Below, one piece after another: positions 19,501 to 27,014 of a stretch of DNA of 64,000 bases (the stretch's first letter is position 1; every line of letters begins with the position of its first letter). Made by a program: the position numbers and the translations under genes. The notes beneath the pieces are model-generated. The model saw only the letters and a list, made by a program, of their open reading frames with translations, was not told where the DNA came from and searched no databases. Origin of the DNA: an uncultured Bacteroidia bacterium (GTDB lineage: Bacteria; Bacteroidota; Bacteroidia; Bacteroidales; Prolixibacteraceae); the NCBI GenBank assembly GCA_903907075.1, contig CAIVMQ010000051.1:1-64000 (forward strand). The letters are read 5' to 3'.

Positions 19501-19511
19501 ATTTCATTCAT
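16503..19511 (-). CDS. ABCG-like ABC transporter, ATPase plus permease in one chain (cassette A)
   Basis: 1002 residues. Residues 1-140 form an acidic helical domain (MNEITLNALINLFAIFSAI) that vaguely recalls a TerB-like fold; 150-255 is a beta-rich domain of unknown type (LEGNPILSGRFYAFKEGGIIRG). The ATPase follows: Walker A GGSGVGKST with Lys283, Q-loop GFVPQDDLLFEELTV, signature ISGGQRKRLNIAL, Walker B ILYVDEPTSGL and H-loop VNIHQPSS. Half-size order (NBD before TMD) and the TSGL/HQPSS wording are ABCG-type. A cysteine cluster C487-x-C489-x2-C492 follows, then a six-helix ABC-2 membrane domain with a long soluble loop (helical, about 750-920). Its gene follows the lipoprotein gene by 94 bp. 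A paralogous pair lies at 55643-59594. Export substrate unknown. Confidence 0.88.
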   Translation of the reverse strand: MNEITLNALINLFAIFSAIIRSEREYAKKSFSSYLELHLGISSSEDYQKLFDELIGFYGINQPDDPLLDMIHQAESICLNIRGRLHRTEQIMLFLRFLELAQREEDQRKAGELFQTVARAFAISSEDYSKYCSFIYGLSISETKFADFLIVNKDSDHNHETLKHLKREYLDGELVFLLLNDIGHYIFIFRGNENLYLEGNPILSGRFYAFKEGGIIRGARISPVYFTDVNAAFFNKAETPLFTLKGQNAEFKFKNSQNGLYEVSFSEQSGQLVAIMGGSGVGKSTLLNVLNGNIPLDKGQILINNFDIQTHKKQTEGLIGFVPQDDLLFEELTVWENLYYNAKLCLAGFKEPDINAAVTKVLQELELYEFRELKVGSPLKKTISGGQRKRLNIALELIREPSILYVDEPTSGLSSMDSEKVMLLLKHQARLGRLVIVNIHQPSSDIFKLFDKLWIMDKGGRMIYTGNPLDAIIYFKGLTNHVNALECECLQCGNVNPEQVLEIVETKKIDESGNFIPERRFPPEEWYRLFKQNIEKKVSSDHLLNEEIPKTHFKKPGVWSQLQIFFSRNMRIKLSDKQYLLINLIEAPILALIVGYFTKYSEGPDYIFAQNKNLISYIFMAIVVVLFMGMSVSAEEIIKDRKILQRESFLNLSRFSYINSKVAFLILLSAFQTITFVLVGNLVVGIDGLTMTYWLVLFSVSVFSNILGLNISSAFDSVVTIYILIPLLLIPQILLCGVIVKFDDLQDKSADKDSVPIVGEMMVARWAFEALAVEQFMGNDYMADFFEQEKELSQVRFRSDLLITELLGRVEFIAGQINKGMPAKDFAPKMAIIRNEIKKLDTDEVLPPLEIVNSITPSKFSDTIAQLVKKHLAELQDYYLGRKNKLRKEIDLKVFKLNQQFGKNYLFNLKQQYHNLAIESLAMNGGSKEYYRETASGLTQKVAPIYKVPEFTNGRAHFLASEKIIFSFPVNTLAFNVAIIWLMSIFFYIALYFNWIRKIFNR

Positions 19512-19551
19512 TGATTAGTTGCTGAAATAAAAACGGTACTGATAAAAAATT

Positions 19552-19585
19552 GTTGTCTGTATCTTACAATAAGAATACAGACAAC
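19552..19585 (-). terminator. Hairpin between lipoprotein and ABC genes (cassette A)
   Basis: gttgtctgtat (19552-19562) and atacagacaac (19575-19585) are perfect 11-base complements with a 12-base loop. It occupies the gap between the lipoprotein stop and the transporter start. An equivalent but unrelated-sequence hairpin lies in the same place in cassette B (56491-56530). It may act as a partial terminator or mRNA-stability element. Confidence 0.6.
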
Positions 19586-19605
19586 GACAATTATCTTTTC
19601 AAAAA

Positions 19606-20451
19606 CTATTTGGAAATTTCATTTCGCAAACCGGCTATTAGCGGGGTTACTTCAGCAAGTTGTTTGCCAGTAAAATTGGGCACGCTAAAAGAGTTTAATA
19701 TCGGCTTCATCTTCTCAATAATAGGTATTACTGCAGGGTCGCCAGCCATAATTTCCAATAATTGATAATTTGTTTTAACCCGATCTTTTTGTTGTCCAAT
19801 TACCTTAATGATTTCGGGGTTATCTTTGGACATTAAGGCGATCTGCGTAAGAATGTATAACCCTTCAATGTTTGCACTAATATAAGACAAGGCATAAACC
19901 CCAGAATGCTCGCCTGATAAATAGTCTTGTGCCAGCTCATTCATCACGGCAGAAATAATAACACTCAGTGAGTCTGTATTCTCTTTATTACGTTTAATCC
20001 GCTCGTTATATTTTTGAATTACTGCTATATCACCCTGTAAGCCAATCTTACTAACTAGTTTCTCCTGTACTTCAAAAATTTGACTTACCACATCAAATCG
20101 GTTATAAGCTTTGGCATAAAAGAGGTCAAACTTATAGATTCCCAGAGCCAGACTCTGTTCTGCTACCGTGATGTATTTCTCAGCATTTTGGGTAGGAAGA
20201 GTAAGATCAGCCATATACGAATAACCTATCTTATTTATAAAATCTACAAGATCTCCGGAGTTGGGGGCTGTTTTAACAATCTCAACCAACTGATCTTTCA
20301 GCTTAACAGCATCAAAAACTTCAGCCTCAACAATTTCTGTCTGACCTTTCGAGTTTTTAATCTGATTTACCTTTGGTCTTTGATTACATCCTGTTAATAG
20401 CAGAATTGCTATAAAAAAAATAAACCGAGTCTTTAAAAAATATCTCTTCAT
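19606..20451 (-). CDS. Lipoprotein of unknown function paired with ABC transporter (cassette A)
   Basis: 281 residues. The N-terminus ends in LLLTGC, a lipobox with Cys22. The mature part is helical and soluble. It is a clear paralogue of the 279-residue protein at 55643-56482: shared stretches include 'YMADLTLPTQNAEKYI' versus 'YMIDLTLPVENAEKMI', 'AYNRFD' versus 'VYNRGD', and 'ISANIEGLYILTQIAL' versus 'MGANVEALYILTQICL'. I know no named family. Being encoded just before the ABCG-like gene in both copies, it probably serves that transporter as an envelope partner. Confidence 0.75.
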   Translation of the reverse strand: MKRYFLKTRFIFFIAILLLTGCNQRPKVNQIKNSKGQTEIVEAEVFDAVKLKDQLVEIVKTAPNSGDLVDFINKIGYSYMADLTLPTQNAEKYITVAEQSLALGIYKFDLFYAKAYNRFDVVSQIFEVQEKLVSKIGLQGDIAVIQKYNERIKRNKENTDSLSVIISAVMNELAQDYLSGEHSGVYALSYISANIEGLYILTQIALMSKDNPEIIKVIGQQKDRVKTNYQLLEIMAGDPAVIPIIEKMKPILNSFSVPNFTGKQLAEVTPLIAGLRNEISK

Positions 20452-20684
20452 AATACTAAATCTTTGATCCGTTTTTATTTTGAATAATTGAATGCAAGAT
20501 AATAAAAGTTACACACGAATAAATAACCAAGTAAAAAAAACCTGCGCCTTCAAATCGCTACCTATTCAATTAATAGTCAACACTTATATCAAATAAGAAA
20601 CGAGCCACAAAAAGTGCTAATCACGCTAAATCATAGTTTTTTAAAGATTAGAATAGCCAATAATAGAGGTATTAAAATTCCGAA

Positions 20685-21863
20685 TTATCCATAATAATTT
20701 ACGGTAAGAATAGTGATATCATCAAATTGAGCAGCAGTACCGATAAAGCTATTTACCTCCTTCAGCAGTATTTCGTTTATTTGTACCGGAGTCTGATTTG
20801 GCTCGAGAGCCTCCAGAATTTCAATAGTAGGCTGGATCGTTCGGCGCTGGTCGGCTGCATTATGGGCATCTTCCAGTCCATCGGTGTACAACACAATCGA
20901 ATCGCCAGGTTGCAGGTAAAACTGAAATTGTTTGTAATCAAAATCGGGATCGATACACAGCGGAAAACCATTTGCTTTCTTAAAAACCTCAACTTTTTTT
21001 CCGCCCCTAAGTATCAGAGGACATTCATGGCCTCCGTCAACATAGTTCACTTCCCCAGTTTTGAGATTGAGAATACATACGAATATAGTAACGAACATCA
21101 TCGCCTCATTATTATGCGATAATGCCTTATTTATCTTGGTTATCTCCTCAACCATATTGGGATTTATAGTACCTGAGAAGTTACTATTAAAGAGTGATTT
21201 CGTGATTGCCATAAACAGAGCGGCAGATATACCTTTATCTGAAACGTCGCCAACCATAAAAAACAGATGATCTTCATCAATCAGGAAATAGTCGAACAGA
21301 TCACCTCCCACCGTTTTAGCGGGTTGAAGAACACCATGAAGGTCGAAATCGGTACGGTCTGGGAATGCCGGAAATTTCTGTGGCAACATTGACTGTTGAA
21401 TATCGTAGGCAATGCTAAGGTCTTTTTTAATAGATACCAGATGATCGCGGTCTTTCTGAAATGTCTTATATTGATTGATTTCCTCTATGGTCTTTGTGAT
21501 TGTAATCTCCATATCCTCAAAATTAATCGGCTTCGTAATAAAGTCAAAAGCCCCCCGATTCATTGCGGTACGAATATTTTCCATATCACCATAGGCAGAA
21601 ACCATCACCGTTTTTAATTCCGAATTTTTACGCTCCTTGATTTTTGAAAGAAATGTTAATCCATCCATCTCAGGCATGTTAATATCCGAAAGGACTAAGC
21701 AGATATCCGGATTCTTATCTAATTGTTCGAGTGCCTGAATTCCATTTTGCGCAAAGACAAAGCTATATTCGTTATTCCTGATACTTTTCCTGAATTTTTG
21801 AGTGATAAGCATTTCCATATCCTGCTCATCATCGACGCATAAAATTGATACTGTAGATTCCAT
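20685..21863 (-). CDS. Response regulator with PP2C (SpoIIE/RsbU-like) phosphatase domain
   Basis: 392 residues. Receiver domain 1-125 with acidic pair Asp11-Asp12, phospho-acceptor Asp60 (LVLSDINMPEMDG), MVSAYGD and FITKPI. A short helical linker (FQKDRDHLVSIKKDLSIAYDIQQSMLP) is the usual bridge. The SpoIIE-type PP2C domain (about 170-392) has metal-binding GGDLFDY and GDVSDKG, then VDGGHECP, LYTDGLEDA and FDDITILTV. Such enzymes dephosphorylate STAS anti-anti-sigma proteins when their receiver is phosphorylated. Four STAS-domain proteins are encoded at 38-52 kb, so candidate substrates exist in the window. It lies downstream of a histidine kinase gene on the same strand (405 bp gap). Confidence 0.93.
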   Translation of the reverse strand: MESTVSILCVDDEQDMEMLITQKFRKSIRNNEYSFVFAQNGIQALEQLDKNPDICLVLSDINMPEMDGLTFLSKIKERKNSELKTVMVSAYGDMENIRTAMNRGAFDFITKPINFEDMEITITKTIEEINQYKTFQKDRDHLVSIKKDLSIAYDIQQSMLPQKFPAFPDRTDFDLHGVLQPAKTVGGDLFDYFLIDEDHLFFMVGDVSDKGISAALFMAITKSLFNSNFSGTINPNMVEEITKINKALSHNNEAMMFVTIFVCILNLKTGEVNYVDGGHECPLILRGGKKVEVFKKANGFPLCIDPDFDYKQFQFYLQPGDSIVLYTDGLEDAHNAADQRRTIQPTIEILEALEPNQTPVQINEILLKEVNSFIGTAAQFDDITILTVNYYG

Positions 21864-22268
21864 ATGTGTGTTTTTTAAATTATTAATCTTCTTAATTGAT
21901 GCAAATAAATCGACTCTTTAGATCATGTCTTATTTTACATTTTTAACTATATTCCAATCATTGATCCGTTCTTATACGTGTCCCAGTTATAGATCCAGGA
22001 TAACCAAAGGGTAAAGGACTTTTACCATAACGATCCTGTATACTGGGCCAATACCATATACTAATTGTCCATTTTTTATTAACCAGGTTAAGCGATGTTA
22101 AACTGAATAACTGCCCTAGGTTCTTCCTCGCATAGACACTCATTGTTAAACGCATATTCTTAAAATTAGTTGAAAAATTAAAATAATCCTAGCAATGAAC
22201 GGTAACAGCAACCTAAACAACTAATTGATTAGTTAATAAGATCAAGACAATAAAATACAATCTTTTCA
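21864..22268. other. 405-bp spacer between kinase and phosphatase genes
   Basis: A minus-strand frame of 65 codons (22155-21958, starting MRLTMSVYARKN and containing a Trp-rich stretch) has protein-like composition but no family I recognise. It might be the tail of a lost beta-barrel gene. Otherwise AT-rich with no clear promoter. Confidence 0.35.
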
Positions 22269-23147
22269 TTAACCTAAATTTGAGGGAATGAGCATCCTGA
22301 ATTCGGTGTACTCACCCTCTTTAGATAGAATTTCGATCTTTCCTTTATGAACTTCGGTAATAATCTCATAACTTAATGAGAGGCCGAGGCCTGTTCCCTG
22401 CCCTTTTGGCTTTGTTGTAAAGAAGGGCTTAAAAAGCTTATCAATAACAACCTGCGGGATACCACTACCATTATCGCGTATCCTTATTTCAATAAGCCCA
22501 TCGAGCTTTTTAGTTGCTAAAAGAATCTCGGGAGAAAAGTCCCCTTGTAATCTTTTCTTTTTATCATTCAGGGCATAACAAGCATTATCGACCAGATTAA
22601 TGATGACTCTGCTTATCTCCTGAAATTCTATATTAACTAACCCAATCGACGAATCGTAATCTGTTTTAAAGGTAAGATTAAACTCACTGTCATTACCTCG
22701 TATTCCCTGATAGGCAAGTTTGGAAAACTCTTCTATTAGCTTATTAAGATCTACCGGGGTAAACACCACCTCTTGCTTATTGTGCATCTGAGCAAGCATG
22801 GAAGTAATAATCCGTTGAGCACGCTCCCCATTCTCCCGAATCTTGGTTAGATTACCTTCGAGCATTGAAAGTACATCATCAAAATCGGCCTTGGCATCCT
22901 CATCAAATTTATCTCCGGCTCCATCAATGATCTCCCTTAATTCTTCCGTAAGTTCTTGGCTTAGCTTGGAAAAATTAGTTATAAAATTCAGTGGATTCTT
23001 AATCTCATGTATGATACCGGTTGTAAGTTTACCGATAAATGCAAGTTTATCACTTTGTATAAATTTTTCCTTAATCTCCTCTAATTCTGTTGAAAGGAGC
23101 AACAGTTGCTCATCTATTGGAGGTGAAATTTTATCGGATATATCCAT
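22269..23147 (-). CDS. Soluble histidine kinase
   Basis: 292 residues without membrane segments. A coiled-coil start (residues 14-36) leads to the H-box GIIHEIKNPLNFI with His47. The dimerisation helices are followed by an HATPase domain with N-box NLVDNACYALND, G1 DNGSGIP and G2 GTGLGLSLS. This class has the His in an E-x-K/R-N-P-L-N context typical of soluble Bacteroidota kinases that pair with receiver-PP2C regulators. The next gene downstream is exactly such a regulator, and 75 bp upstream ends a giant sensor whose own H-box has no His, so this kinase may supply the missing phosphotransfer step. Confidence 0.92.
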   Translation of the reverse strand: MDISDKISPPIDEQLLLLSTELEEIKEKFIQSDKLAFIGKLTTGIIHEIKNPLNFITNFSKLSQELTEELREIIDGAGDKFDEDAKADFDDVLSMLEGNLTKIRENGERAQRIITSMLAQMHNKQEVVFTPVDLNKLIEEFSKLAYQGIRGNDSEFNLTFKTDYDSSIGLVNIEFQEISRVIINLVDNACYALNDKKKRLQGDFSPEILLATKKLDGLIEIRIRDNGSGIPQVVIDKLFKPFFTTKPKGQGTGLGLSLSYEIITEVHKGKIEILSKEGEYTEFRMLIPSNLG

Positions 23148-23222
23148 ATTTCAAATAATTATTTCGTGCCTTAGAGTGTTCTGGTTACTCAATTAATATA
23201 GTGAATAAATTAAAAGCTAACG

Positions 23223-26200
23223 TTATTCAGTTATCTTTTCTTCAATTTTAGGGATTTTAATAATAAACTCTGCATATTCCCCGTCTTTCGAATCAACCTC
23301 GATGGTCCCTTTATGCGATTTTATGATGTCCATACTCATATATAAACCCAATCCGGTCCCCTTTGATGTTGGTTTTGTCGTAAAGAATGGGGAGAACAAC
23401 TGTTTTTGCTCGATGGCTGGAATACCATTCCCATTATCATGTATAATAATTTTAACCATATCGTCTGAGAAATCGGTTGAGATGATCACCTGTGGCTGAA
23501 AATCTGGAACCTTCTTCATCTTCTCTTCCACGGCATAGAATGAATTTAATACTGTATTCACAATTACTGAACCTAATTCTACGGGTAAGACTTTAATCTT
23601 ATTCGATTTAGCATCCAACTCTTGTTTGATATCAACCTTAAACAACTTATTATCTGCCGTATATTCCTGTAATGCGATTTCAATATGGCTCTCTATAAGG
23701 GTATTTAAATCAGTAGCAATAAATACTCTTGATCTTTCTTTTAATAATTTTTCCATACCCTTAACTATTCGTGAGGCAGAAGTGCCATGCTCATTCACCT
23801 TGAGCACATTTGATTTTACCATTCCAAGAATATCGGTAAGATCATCAAAGGTATCTGGGAGTAATACATCCTTACTATCCGACAAGATTTCTTCAATCTC
23901 AACAGCTAAATCTCTGGTTATCAGAGAGAAATTATTTATATAGTTTAATGGATTCAGTATCCGATCTACGATGCCTTTTGTAAGTTGCCCGATAGAAGCC
24001 ATTTTTTCCTGCTGAATGAGCTGCTCTTGGGTCTCTTTAAGGTTTGTAAGGGTTGTTTGAAGATCCTCAAGGATAATGGTTTTAATAAATGCAGAGATGA
24101 CATGTTCTTTGAGATTATGCAACAGGCTAAAGTCAAAAGAATTGAAAGCGCTCTTCATTTGCATATTCTCCAGGATCAAAAATCCTTCTACCATATCTTT
24201 CACACGCACCACCATGATAACAGTCGATTTGGCATCCTCCACTTTTAAAAAGCCTTCGTGAGCCGAAACGGAATTGATTTTTATGACTTCAAAGATGTCC
24301 TCATAAACCTCGTTAGCCTGAGACAAATAATAATCTTCGACTTCATTAAGGGCTAAGTGGACAGCCGAAACAGAAGCGACGTCCCAGCCAAATCCTGCTT
24401 TAAAACTAAATAAAGCGGTTGCTTTATCGTGAACAAGCATCGTAGCCTTTTGCACTCCTCCAATAACTTTCGTTTTTTCGAGAAGAGATTGGAGCAGACT
24501 GGCAAAGTGGATTTCTGAGTTGATCGATTTAACAATCAGGTTAATCTTTTCAAGCTCCGCGTTTTTATTGCTCAGCTCTTCTGATTGTTTTTCAATCTCT
24601 TCCTTCTGGCTTACCACTTCAGCGGTACGCTCCAAAATTAGATGTTCAAGATTTTTCTTTTCCTGTATCAATTTTTGGGAACGAATACGAACGACAGTAT
24701 AGATTAGACCTACTAAGAATAGCAAGTAAAGAAGATAAGCTACAACCGTTTGATAAAATGGTTTTTTTATCAAAAACTGATAAGTTGCCGGAGCAGTAAT
24801 TTGACCATAAATATTTTTGCCAACAACCGTAAAGGTGTATTCACCCGCAGGCAAGTTGGTGTATTCTTTGTGAACATCTGTAATCCATAATGATGGTTCT
24901 TTGTCAAATCCTTTCAGAAAATATTGAAAACTAACTGTCTCATACATATTAAAAGATGGGCATGCGAAACTAAATGCCACCGTATTTAAGTTGTAATCTA
25001 AAACAGGTATTGATTGTGCGGATTGGATGGTCGAAATACGGTTGTCTTTATTGATAAAAGCACCTCCAAAATGAGTTGAATCTCCTGCAATAGTAAAACT
25101 GCGGATTAACACCTTAGGAATATTTGTCAAGTTCTTTGGAATTTCAGGATCATAACTAAATGCACCATCAGTTCCACCAAACCAAACCTTACCACTTGAT
25201 TCAGGATAGATTGTCACAATTGTTTTATCCTTTACCGGATTTAAGATTAGCTGAGATTGATCAACTTTCCCATTCTCATTACGGATTTGAATATTTGTCT
25301 GATCACCACTGGTACTCCATAAATGACCCTTGGCATCCTGAACAATTGCAGAGATCCACTCCTTTGGCATTATCGTATCATTGAGGAGTTTTTTAACAGG
25401 TGCGAAAGTATTTGCTGTTCCATCGTATGAAAACATACCATTTTGAGTCGTCACAACTAACGAACCATTAATCTTGCTCAGGTGATTTCCAAAACGTGAC
25501 GGTAACCCTTTGGTTTCATCATAAATTACTGGATTGCCATTGGGATTAATCCGCACCAACCCTTCCGTCGCTACTACAGCCCATAAGATGCCACTTTGAT
25601 CCTCTTGTATTTCAGACACTTCGCCAGTTACTCCAGGTATCTTACCTTTGGAAATCCACCTTCCATTCACATTCTCTAAATGGGTTATCCCATCGAGCTG
25701 TCCAACGTAAATAGATGAATTATGAATACTTGATTGAACTATTTTGAATGAAAATCCGGGGGCCAGCAATTCTGTTGAACTTCCGGTGGTTAAAAAAACC
25801 CCCCTGCTTGTTGCTGCGATAATGGAATTCTTATCAGACAATAGCGACCAGCAAGCCGAATTAATGCCGGTTATTGCGGCATATCTTTTCTGAGTATCAT
25901 CATAGTGATATAAACCTTTATCCGTTGCAAAGTAAATATTCCCATTATGGCGCAAAATTTGATTAACCACACCATCGACACCCCTTTTGGGGTCGAAGAA
26001 AGAGAGACTCGAGGGAATTTCAATACGAGAAATGCCATTATCAAGTGCAGCCCATAATATATCATTATTATCAACATATAAGGCACGGATATAGTCATTC
26101 TGAATTCCCTGATCAATTTTTTGTTTTAAGGTACCATCGGGATAAAAGATTGCAAGACCACCGCGTTCAGTACCCAGACAGATTGTGCCGTCTTTAAGTT

Positions 26201-27014
26201 TAGTAGCACAGGAGATGCTGTTTTGCTTCAAAAAGTTGTCGTCAGATGTTCGAAAATTAGTAATGCCATTTTCATCCAACACTAACAGTCCGTTTATACC
26301 CGTTGCAATAAGTTCTTTATTAGGACCGAAAGGCAACATCGCTTTAATTACAATAGCCTCCGAAAATTGATTTTCGGTTTGCACCTTAATCTTCTGGTTA
26401 TTAAGCAGATATTGCAATCCATTGCGTTTATCAAAGAAAAAGAGTTTTTCATTTACATAATAAGCAGCATTTATAGGGCCTTCACCCTTTATGGTCTTGA
26501 AAGAACCTTTATTCCAGATAAGAATGGAGGCATCAGTAACAAAAAATACCCCTTCTTTAGTAGGCAGGATTGTACTAATAGTTTTAAAATGACGATCCTC
26601 TTTCGGCAATGAATCGACCAAGCTGGAAAAAAACAACTCCCCCTTTGCATCCGGCTTAAGCAATCCTATTTCACCTGCTGCCCCCACAAAGATGGTCCCT
26701 AAAGAATCAATAGCCAGAGAGGTAACCTGTGATATTTTTGATGTTTGAATGGTTTTCCAGGTTTGCCCGTCAAATTCAAGTATACCCCGGAAATTTGCAA
26801 AATACATAATCCCTCTTATATCCTGGACGATATCGAAATTCTGAACATGGGCCTTATATTCCGATGGATAGTAGTTTTTAACAAACGGCAATCCTGTATC
26901 CCGGGTTTGGGAAAATGAACAGAGTGGGCTTAACAACCAAAGTAGAATAATTCCGGTGGTTAACGTGAACGTTATATTTGCTCCTTGTTTGGGTTTCATC
27001 TTTTGAATCATCAT
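23223..27014 (-). CDS. Giant two-component sensor with periplasmic propellers, GAF domain and His-less H-box
   Basis: 1263 residues. After a signal anchor (about 15-38) come two-component-regulator propeller repeats (about 40-650), a Y_Y_Y-type Ig domain (about 660-750; 'FSFACPSFNMYETVSFQYFL', 'LPAGEYTFTVVGKN'), a membrane helix (about 752-775), a coiled coil and a GAF-like domain (about 820-975). The H-box region reads GIVDRILNPLNYI: Asp1017 stands where His is expected. The ATPase domain keeps HDNGNGIP and GTGLGLYMS. So it can probably bind ATP but not autophosphorylate on His. Propeller sensors of this layout usually sense glycan fragments in the periplasm. Its start codon overlaps the preceding stop by 4 bp (ATGA), so the genes are translationally coupled. 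Confidence 0.9.
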   Translation of the reverse strand: MMIQKMKPKQGANITFTLTTGIILLWLLSPLCSFSQTRDTGLPFVKNYYPSEYKAHVQNFDIVQDIRGIMYFANFRGILEFDGQTWKTIQTSKISQVTSLAIDSLGTIFVGAAGEIGLLKPDAKGELFFSSLVDSLPKEDRHFKTISTILPTKEGVFFVTDASILIWNKGSFKTIKGEGPINAAYYVNEKLFFFDKRNGLQYLLNNQKIKVQTENQFSEAIVIKAMLPFGPNKELIATGINGLLVLDENGITNFRTSDDNFLKQNSISCATKLKDGTICLGTERGGLAIFYPDGTLKQKIDQGIQNDYIRALYVDNNDILWAALDNGISRIEIPSSLSFFDPKRGVDGVVNQILRHNGNIYFATDKGLYHYDDTQKRYAAITGINSACWSLLSDKNSIIAATSRGVFLTTGSSTELLAPGFSFKIVQSSIHNSSIYVGQLDGITHLENVNGRWISKGKIPGVTGEVSEIQEDQSGILWAVVATEGLVRINPNGNPVIYDETKGLPSRFGNHLSKINGSLVVTTQNGMFSYDGTANTFAPVKKLLNDTIMPKEWISAIVQDAKGHLWSTSGDQTNIQIRNENGKVDQSQLILNPVKDKTIVTIYPESSGKVWFGGTDGAFSYDPEIPKNLTNIPKVLIRSFTIAGDSTHFGGAFINKDNRISTIQSAQSIPVLDYNLNTVAFSFACPSFNMYETVSFQYFLKGFDKEPSLWITDVHKEYTNLPAGEYTFTVVGKNIYGQITAPATYQFLIKKPFYQTVVAYLLYLLFLVGLIYTVVRIRSQKLIQEKKNLEHLILERTAEVVSQKEEIEKQSEELSNKNAELEKINLIVKSINSEIHFASLLQSLLEKTKVIGGVQKATMLVHDKATALFSFKAGFGWDVASVSAVHLALNEVEDYYLSQANEVYEDIFEVIKINSVSAHEGFLKVEDAKSTVIMVVRVKDMVEGFLILENMQMKSAFNSFDFSLLHNLKEHVISAFIKTIILEDLQTTLTNLKETQEQLIQQEKMASIGQLTKGIVDRILNPLNYINNFSLITRDLAVEIEEILSDSKDVLLPDTFDDLTDILGMVKSNVLKVNEHGTSASRIVKGMEKLLKERSRVFIATDLNTLIESHIEIALQEYTADNKLFKVDIKQELDAKSNKIKVLPVELGSVIVNTVLNSFYAVEEKMKKVPDFQPQVIISTDFSDDMVKIIIHDNGNGIPAIEQKQLFSPFFTTKPTSKGTGLGLYMSMDIIKSHKGTIEVDSKDGEYAEFIIKIPKIEEKITE

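Noticed and set aside
20727..21122. 131-codon plus-strand ORF
   Set aside because: Antisense to the conserved PP2C domain of the receiver-phosphatase gene.
21958..22155. 65-codon ORF between kinase and phosphatase genes
   Set aside because: Composition is protein-like but there is no recognisable family, promoter or partner.
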